Below, piece after piece: positions 30,233 through 36,030 of a DNA stretch of 36,030 bases. The notes beneath the pieces were generated by a model. It was given only the letters and a program-made list of their open reading frames with translations. It did not search any database and was not told where the DNA came from. How positions within the stretch are numbered: position 1 is the first letter of the stretch; each line of letters opens with the position of its first letter. The stretch comes from Schoenoplectus triqueter (lineage: Eukaryota; Streptophyta; Magnoliopsida; Poales; Cyperaceae), in NCBI GenBank assembly GCA_964058805.1, contig CAXKVV010001235.1, forward strand, positions 1-36,030. The letters are read 5' to 3'. A program made the translations under genes and the position numbers.

Positions 30233-32205
30233 TCTATCTCTCTCTATATATATCATGACTCTTTACACATACACTGTACAAAGACTTTTCATTGACTTTT
30301 AATAACAAATATTTCATCAATAAGTGGGATCTAATATTCTTCTTTCAACAATAATTTTATGTATGTATAAAAGAATAAAAAAAACAATTAAGAAAATTTA
30401 ACAGAATAAAAATAAATTGAGAGGTCTCATATATTGAGAATTGTTTTTTAATTTTTTAACACGTATTGACAAGAAAATATAAAATAATTTTATTGCCTTA
30501 ATTTTCTGACAACTAACTTAATTAGATTGTTTTATATTCAACAAATTTACATGATCCTTATTATACGGATTGATTTTATTTCTCAAGAAAGAAGGAGGAC
30601 AACCTTAATTGATATGTAATTGTAACAATCTCTCTAAATAAAATTATATTTCTATAATATATGTTCTTTTCTGCATTGTGCAAAAAAAGAGAATCTAGTA
30701 AAGGCACAAATTAGTCTTATAGTGTAAAGGACGGAGAGATACATTGATGATGTATGCATGGTATGGGTTCCGTCTCACTTGATCCGCAACTGTCACCCTC
30801 TGACTCGGCGAACACAGCGCACGGGAGGGAACTATAGGAACATGTCAGTGGGGCCAGCTGCAGTCAAGGACGGAGGCAGACCGCGTCTATCTGAGTAGAC
30901 TAGTAGAGGGATTGAGGGAGAGAGCGGACACACTCTATCGTTAAGATCATTATTATGGATGTGACTTTTGTTCATATTTTTGCATATATTATAACATTTA
31001 ATTTGACTGCTTCTATATTTTGTACATAGATATTTGTTAGGTGTAGTAAAAATGCTTCAAGCACTTTAAAATATTTTAAAGTATCAATCGGAAGTGATTT
31101 AATATGACAAAAAAATTAAATCAGTTTTATAATAATATATGTCGACTATCTTCTATTGTGTCCGTTCTTGTCTCAAGCTCTGAATACGCCACTGTATAAT
31201 CAAATTACCAATTGTTTCAATAATAATATCGCCATTTGCCTTCAAAGTTCAGAGTCAAACATGTGATCATAATTCTTACAATGAAAAATGTTAATGTTGT
31301 TGAAAGTAGTAATCTTAGTCTATATAAGCAATCATATCCATCTCACTGTAATATTTCTGTAATTTTGCATTTTTGCACTGAAATTTGTTTACGGATCCAT
31401 GATCACTGTAGAATTATTCGAAATATACCTGATACTATGCAGTTTAACCAACAGTTTCATCTATATATTATTAGAGCCAAGTGAGTCTAAAGGGATATTT
31501 GCATCTCAACGCGATAATATAAAAAAAGTCTCCTGTAATATGATTTTTGTGAAAAAAATACACAAAAGTACTTTGTCACAAGTTTTTTGTGTCATTATAA
31601 GACGACACAAAATTATTATTTTTAAATATGTATTATATTTTTTGACACTCAAATATCAAATTCAAACTATATATTCAACTTGTTAATTTTCATGGTTGAT
31701 GAGTACTAATAAGATTTCATGATGTGGGAATTCATTTTATGTTTGATCAAATAGTAATAAAATGAATAAATTTAATTAACTAAGATTAATTAATTTTAAT
31801 ACATTCATATTCTTTATGTAGTTAAATCCATTACGTTTCGCTTGGTATTTTGACCGCTTCTCTCTCTAACCTGAAATTTGAATTATGTAAAGTATATTAA
31901 TGTTTCTTGTACATGCATCCAAATATAGTGCCAGATTAAATTCCAATTAGTTTACGACAAAACAGGTGAATTGCGGTAGAATGCACATACAATGGTACTG
32001 CTTGAGTTTATGTAGCGCTATCTATGGTCTAGACTTTTAAACATTATATTAATTAATTTTGTGTAAAAATTTCAGCAGCTCTTTTATATATTGCCAATCA
32101 CTTTGAGTATGCAAACCGGATAGGCAGTCCTGGTAATTAAACAGAGAACTACCTACCCAATTAATTGTATATTTATTGCCGAGGAAAACATGATCATGCA
32201 TCGAG

Positions 32206-32207
<2 letters not shown>
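30233..32207. other. Intergenic region, no confirmed gene
   Basis: 30730-30950 is clearly GC-richer. 30866 (CAAGGACGGAGGCAGA) and 31180-31194 (ctgaatacgccactg, complement of CAGTGGCGTATTCAG) could be the two ends of another CAGGGGCGGA-type element of ~330 bp, but the interiors do not match the copies at 5372 and 8129. The small frames at 31236-31686 have no recognisable content. Confidence 0.4.

Positions 32208-32250
<43 letters not shown>
32208..32250. repeat. (TA)n tract left of foldback A
   Basis: An uninterrupted TA run of about 43 bp. Confidence 0.93.
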
Positions 32251-32253
<3 letters not shown>

Positions 32254-32653
32254 GAGATACCGTGAGTTTAAGCTCATGGAGGCCTTCCGTGAGCTTAATT
32301 AAAAAAAACATATCAAATCATTTCAAAATTTTAATTTATTATTTTTATTAAATTCTTTATATGAAAATCTCATGGGATGCAAAAATTTGAAGCGTTTTGA
32401 GCTTTTTAAGTTGTGGTTTTTAATTTTTGAAAATCAGCTCTAATAATAATAATAATATATTCAATACTTGAACATCATTTTAAAAAATAAAAAACGGTGA
32501 CTTAAAAAACTCAAAACAGTTCAAATTTTTGCATCCCACAAGATTTTTATATAAAGAATTTAATAAGAACGATAAATTAAAATTTTGAGATGATTTAATA
32601 TGTTTTTTGAGTTAAGCTCACGGAAGGCCTCCGTGAGCTTAAGCTCACGGTAA

Positions 32654-32656
<3 letters not shown>
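32254..32656. mobile_element. Long-inverted-repeat (foldback) element A
   Basis: The two halves are inverted copies over ~195 bp each: GAG(A/T)TACCGTGAG at both ends, then the palindrome CCGTGAGCTTAAGCTCACGG (perfect at 32631-32650; two mismatches at 32260-32279), AGGCC, and an AT-rich arm with 'gggatgcaaaaatttgaa' and its complement. At the right end TTAAGCTCACGGA (32612-32624) and its exact complement (32630-32642) flank a 5-base loop. (TA)n tracts abut both ends. It is non-coding and of the same family as element E. Confidence 0.92.

Positions 32657-32708
<52 letters not shown>
32657..32708. repeat. (TA)n tract between foldbacks A and B
   Basis: An uninterrupted TA run of 52 bp shared as boundary by two different foldback elements. 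Confidence 0.93.
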
Positions 32709-32710
<2 letters not shown>

Positions 32711-33190
32711 AGAAGGGATCCGTTGACAATGATTTATTTTGATAATTTTAACAATGGACCTCTAAATAAATACAAAAAAATTTAAAAATGAAAAAAAACT
32801 TTATATATGTATTCTTCTATTTATGGATTGATAATCATTTAAATTACATGCAATTTCATTATCATTTGATAGTTTATCAAAGATCATCAAATTTTTATAT
32901 AATTTACAACGGTTCTAATTTAACGGTTTTTGATGGAATCATTAAATTAGAACCATTAATTTGCAACGATTCTAATTTAATGACCTTTGATATAATTTAT
33001 AACGATTCTAATTTAACGGTCTTTCATGTAATTTTATGCGATTCAAATGATAATGAAATTACATGAAATTTGAATGATTATCAATCCATAAATAGAATAA
33101 CAAATCTATAAAAAAATTATTTTTAATTATTTTTATATTTATTTATTATCAAAGTTATCAAAATAAACCATTATAACCGATCCCTCTCTC
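32709..33190. mobile_element. Long-inverted-repeat (foldback) element B
   Basis: The left end AGAGAAGGGATCCGTTGACA and the right end read inward (agagagggatcggttataatg) are inverted relatives. Pairing continues through 'tattctatttatggattgat' (near 32813 and its complement near 33085), and the centre holds repeated 'aacgattctaattta' motifs. It is flanked by (TA)n on the left and TATATATA on the right. It belongs to the same family as element D. The 92-codon frame at 32788-33066 is inside it and is not a gene. Confidence 0.88.
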
Positions 33191-33970
33191 TATATATAAT
33201 GAGCAACGTGTGTGCAGTCTGCATCCATGTTGCCACAAAATAACCGCATTGCTAAATTTGAGTAGACAGGTTGAGAGTTTATAGTAGGACAAGTGTGAGG
33301 GCAGGGGCTCTCCAATTCCGAGGTAAAAAACGAAAATTAAGTGCGATGACATGAAGTGGATTAGTGGACGCCGAAAGATGTGAACCATCAGAAATCCTTT
33401 CTGATATGATGTTTCCTCTCACTAGCGGCTGAGGATCTATTTGTATCGAATGTATATATCGTCCGTAGTACTGTTACTACTGTTACTACTGTAAATTTAA
33501 TTTATAGTGGTAGTCCTCTAATAATATTGTGCTACAAAACAGTACTACAACTGGTGTTTAGATTTGAGAAGATTGTTTACTGTTCAAATTTAAGTAATTG
33601 TAGAATTTACAATACTAATCTGAACTCACTAACTCTCCCTCTCGCTACGTCTCTTAATTTTCCTTCTCCATTTTCTAACACAACTCGCCATTTTGGCATT
33701 ATCTCACTCAACGGGACGTCTCCATTCTTGAATATTGATTATTGATAGTAACATTTTCTGAGTTGATAAAAATAAATTATATTTCTAAAATTAAAAAAGG
33801 TTATATATATGATATTAATTTAGTTTTGTTTCATAATTTAATTTGACGTGAGTACAAATATATATTCTAAACTCCATTTTTTAAAATTAAAAAATATTGT
33901 GATTATAGGAAAAAAAAATCAAGAAATAATAAATCGAGTATAAAACAATTGAGCCATAATTTGTGAACAA
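33191..33970. other. Spacer between foldback elements
   Basis: 33200-33430 has higher GC but no recognisable gene. A small hairpin is present at 33465-33475 and 33538-33548 (GTAGTACTGTT and its exact complement, 62-base loop), with a short TTACTACTG tandem repeat in the loop. Confidence 0.5.
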
Positions 33971-33996
33971 TGTGTGTGTGCGCGCGCGCACACACA
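33971..33996. repeat. Alternating purine-pyrimidine tract (TG)5(CG)4(CA)4
   Basis: This is a self-complementary run of 26 bases consisting only of TG, CG and CA steps, a classic Z-DNA-prone composition. It abuts the left end of element E, in the position where the other foldbacks have (TA)n. Confidence 0.85.
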
Positions 33997-34758
33997 GAGA
34001 AAGCTAGTGCGAGCATAGGCCCATGAAAACCTACGATGAGTTTAACTAAAAAAAATTAAATCAACTTTAAATTTAAATTTATGTCTCAATAAATTTTTTA
34101 TATTCAAAATATTAAGGGATGCAAAAAAAAATTTTAGTTTTTAAGTATTTATTTCAGATTTTTTGAAATGACCAACTTTCGTATAAAAATATTTAATATT
34201 TAAATATTTTTTAGATTCATCATAAAAAATAAAAAATATTAAAAAACTCTAAAAGTAGAATTTTTTTATATCCAATAATATATAGAATTAATTGAGGACA
34301 TAAATTGAAATTTAGAAAAAATTTAATATATTTTTGATTTAGGAAGGGATCACTTGACAATGATTATATTGGCAATTTTGACAATAGATCTTCAAATAAA
34401 TACAAAAAAATGTTAAAAATAGAAAAATCTTATAGATATGTTCTTCTACTTATAGACTAATGATTATTTAAATTTCATTATCATTTGATAGTCTATCAAA
34501 GAACGCTAAGTTAGAACCGTTACAAAGTGCATAATATTTTGATGGTCTTTGACGGAATAGCAAATAATAATAAATTTTTATAAAATTTTAATTACCATCT
34601 ATCTATGAGTAGAAGAACATATATATAAGTTTTTTTTAAGATTTATTTCATATTTATTTGAAAATTCGTTGTTAAGATTGTTTAAATAACTCATTGTCAA
34701 GGAATTCCTTCCATTTTGAATTGAACTCACCAAAAAAACTCCGAATAGCTTTATTCTC
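33997..34758. mobile_element. Foldback element E (family A), interrupted by element D
   Basis: The left arm, from GAGAAAGCTAGTGCGAGCAT through 'gatgagtttaactaaaa' and 'attaagggatgcaaaaa', is homologous to element A. The opposite arm runs from 'ctctaaaagtagaattttttta' (34245) to 34340 and resumes after element D at 34723 with 'gaactcacc...gaatagctttattctctc', the inverted partner of the left tip. Without D it is ~390 bp, the same size as A (403 bp). Confidence 0.75.
34341..34713. mobile_element. Foldback element D (family B), nested in E
   Basis: Left AGGAAGGGATCACTTGACAA and right-inward TGGAAGGAATTCCTTGACAA are inverted relatives. Both arms carry 'ttcaaataaatac/tgaaa' and 'atgttcttctact(t/c)atag', as in element B. 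It is flanked by TTTTGATTT (34332-34340) and TTTTGAATT (34714-34722), a 9-bp duplication with one mismatch. That size fits Mutator-like elements. Confidence 0.82.
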
Positions 34759-35963
34759 TCTATATAATAAAAAAAAACATATAAGGCCACTCATTGAAAA
34801 TAGAAAACATTATAACAAAAAACTATAATAAATTCGGACTGTAAAAAACGAGTTGCATGCTCGCAAAATGAAGATAATGATTAGGATTGCAATTCTGGAT
34901 GCATGTAGGCATCATTTTTAGGGACAAGTTAGATTTTTCAAGGTCGTACTAGCAAGTTTATATAGAATCAGATAAGGGTCGGGTTTAATAAAGATTTCTA
35001 TAGAGTTAGATTTAAATGACTTAATTTTTAAGTGATAAATCCGGCCCTTGAGAAGCCCGATCGTTATCAAGCTTTTCAGACTCTAAAGATCATATATGGG
35101 CCGTATAAGGATTGGCGGGTTAGGGCCATATATATTTTGTTGATTATATATTTTTAATATTAATTTGTATTTTTATAAAATTATAAAATTATGTTTTTTT
35201 GGTTTTGACGTTTTATTTTATTTTTATATGTTTTTTTGAAATTTTTTAAATGTAATTAATACATAATATGAAATATTAAAGAAAGAATTTGAGACAGACT
35301 GAATAAGGGCCGAAAAAAACTAGGTTAGAAGGATCTGCGTTTTAAAAATTGAATTTGATCTTTAAGAAATCTATTTTTTACCATTAAAAAATACTAAGCT
35401 GAATTTATACCCAAGTAAAAATCAGAATTTTTGAAGGGTCAAATTTAAAGTCCGAGTCCTCATAATTTATGCCTAGATGCATGCACCGTGCACTGCTCCC
35501 GCGAGGCATTTACTTGTCATTGTAATGATGTTATCCGATGCTTTGGGGCCCATTTCCGTAATAGGAAGTCCACTGATACAGTTCCACTGAAAATATATAC
35601 GGTCCATTTTCTCAAAGCAAAAAAAGAAAAAAGAAAAGGATAAACGATTTTTTTTTCATCCCTTTAGATCTCCGGTTAGTGCTACAATTAATTCACCAGT
35701 GTTTGTTCCTCTTCCCTCTTTGACATGATATATTAACCATTAACAATTTTCTTACATATTACAGAAAATAAATACGCTTTTCTGAATGTAAATCTAATTC
35801 ATATTGTAGTTGACACACGCATGCATTTATGAAGTTATGAAAAATAACTAGTACATATTATATATTTTTTTTAAATAAGAGAAACAACTTTATAGGCTTT
35901 TTTTTATGAATTTTACAATATTACATACATAGGTTGTAATTTAGACTAATATATATACAGTAT
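34759..35963. other. Intergenic region, no confirmed gene
   Basis: AT-rich. 34960-35130 and 35280-35470 hold scattered 'aagggtcgggttt', 'aagggccgaaaaaa' and 'agggtcaaattta' motifs, suggesting a decayed repeat. (TA)-rich patches are common. Nothing coding is supported. Confidence 0.4.
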
Positions 35964-36030
35964 CACTACAAAAAATTTTACAAATAACTATTTAGAATCG
36001 GTTTTATAGAAAACAAGTGTGTTTATCCTT
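35964..36030. mobile_element. Probable start of a CACTA transposon (cut by window end)
   Basis: CACTACAAAAAAT at 35964-35976, followed by 'aataactatttagaatcggt', resembles the CACTACAAGAAAA terminal motif of CACTA (En/Spm) elements. The three bases before it (TAT) would be one copy of the 3-bp duplication. Only 67 bp are visible. Confidence 0.5.

Noticed and set aside
30866..31194. Possible third element with CAGGGACGGA-type ends
   Set aside because: Only the short ends look related; interior does not match the two better copies and no duplication is seen.

Overview
The window is nuclear DNA from a flowering plant, most likely a eudicot. It is AT-rich and intron-bearing, and it is filled with plant-type retrotransposons, MITE-like foldback elements and (TA)n/(TAA)n microsatellites. 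I see no bacterial, organellar or viral gene organisation. The species cannot be named from the sequence.

There is one intact host gene: a five-exon type I mannose-6-phosphate isomerase on the + strand (6957-10271; 447 aa predicted). It makes or consumes mannose-6-phosphate at the entry to GDP-mannose, ascorbate and glycan synthesis. Its introns hold a TIR element (intron 2) and a 44-bp duplication (intron 4). A second copy of the intron-2 element lies about 1.1 kb upstream of the ATG. A short broken remnant of a mitochondrial carrier gene (ADNT1-like) lies near 18.6 kb.

The rest is layered mobile DNA. (1) 1-1504: an LTR of a long-LTR retroelement with repeated GTTATAAC palindromes. (2) 1806-3305: a ~188-bp tandem repeat split by a 5'-truncated RTE-type LINE with an exact 14-bp target-site duplication (TSD). 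(3) 10945-17463: an old inverted-repeat element interrupted by an almost complete minus-strand Ty1/copia element (11404-17211) with two LTRs, PPT, PBS-position sequence, gag, protease, integrase, RT and RNase H, broken by several stops and frameshifts. (4) 20.3-21.3 kb: a GGGTCGG-type minisatellite. (5) 22.3-28.0 kb: a second minus-strand retroelement (LTR, PBS, gag remnant) split by a second RTE LINE with its own 14-bp TSD. That LINE was in turn invaded by a MITE-like element carrying ~800 bp of AT-rich trinucleotide repeats, and the LTR was invaded by a GGGTCGG-rich insertion flanked by a 7-bp repeat. (6) 29.8-34.8 kb: five long-inverted-repeat elements, several bounded by (TA)n tracts. Two pairs belong to the same families, and one is nested in another with an 8/9 matching 9-bp duplication. 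(7) The last 67 bases look like the start of a CACTA transposon.

No operon-like or novel multi-gene system is visible. The most interesting material is the nested chronology, the (TA)n-associated foldback cluster and the mobile GGGTCGG array. All alignments were done by eye; no database search was possible.
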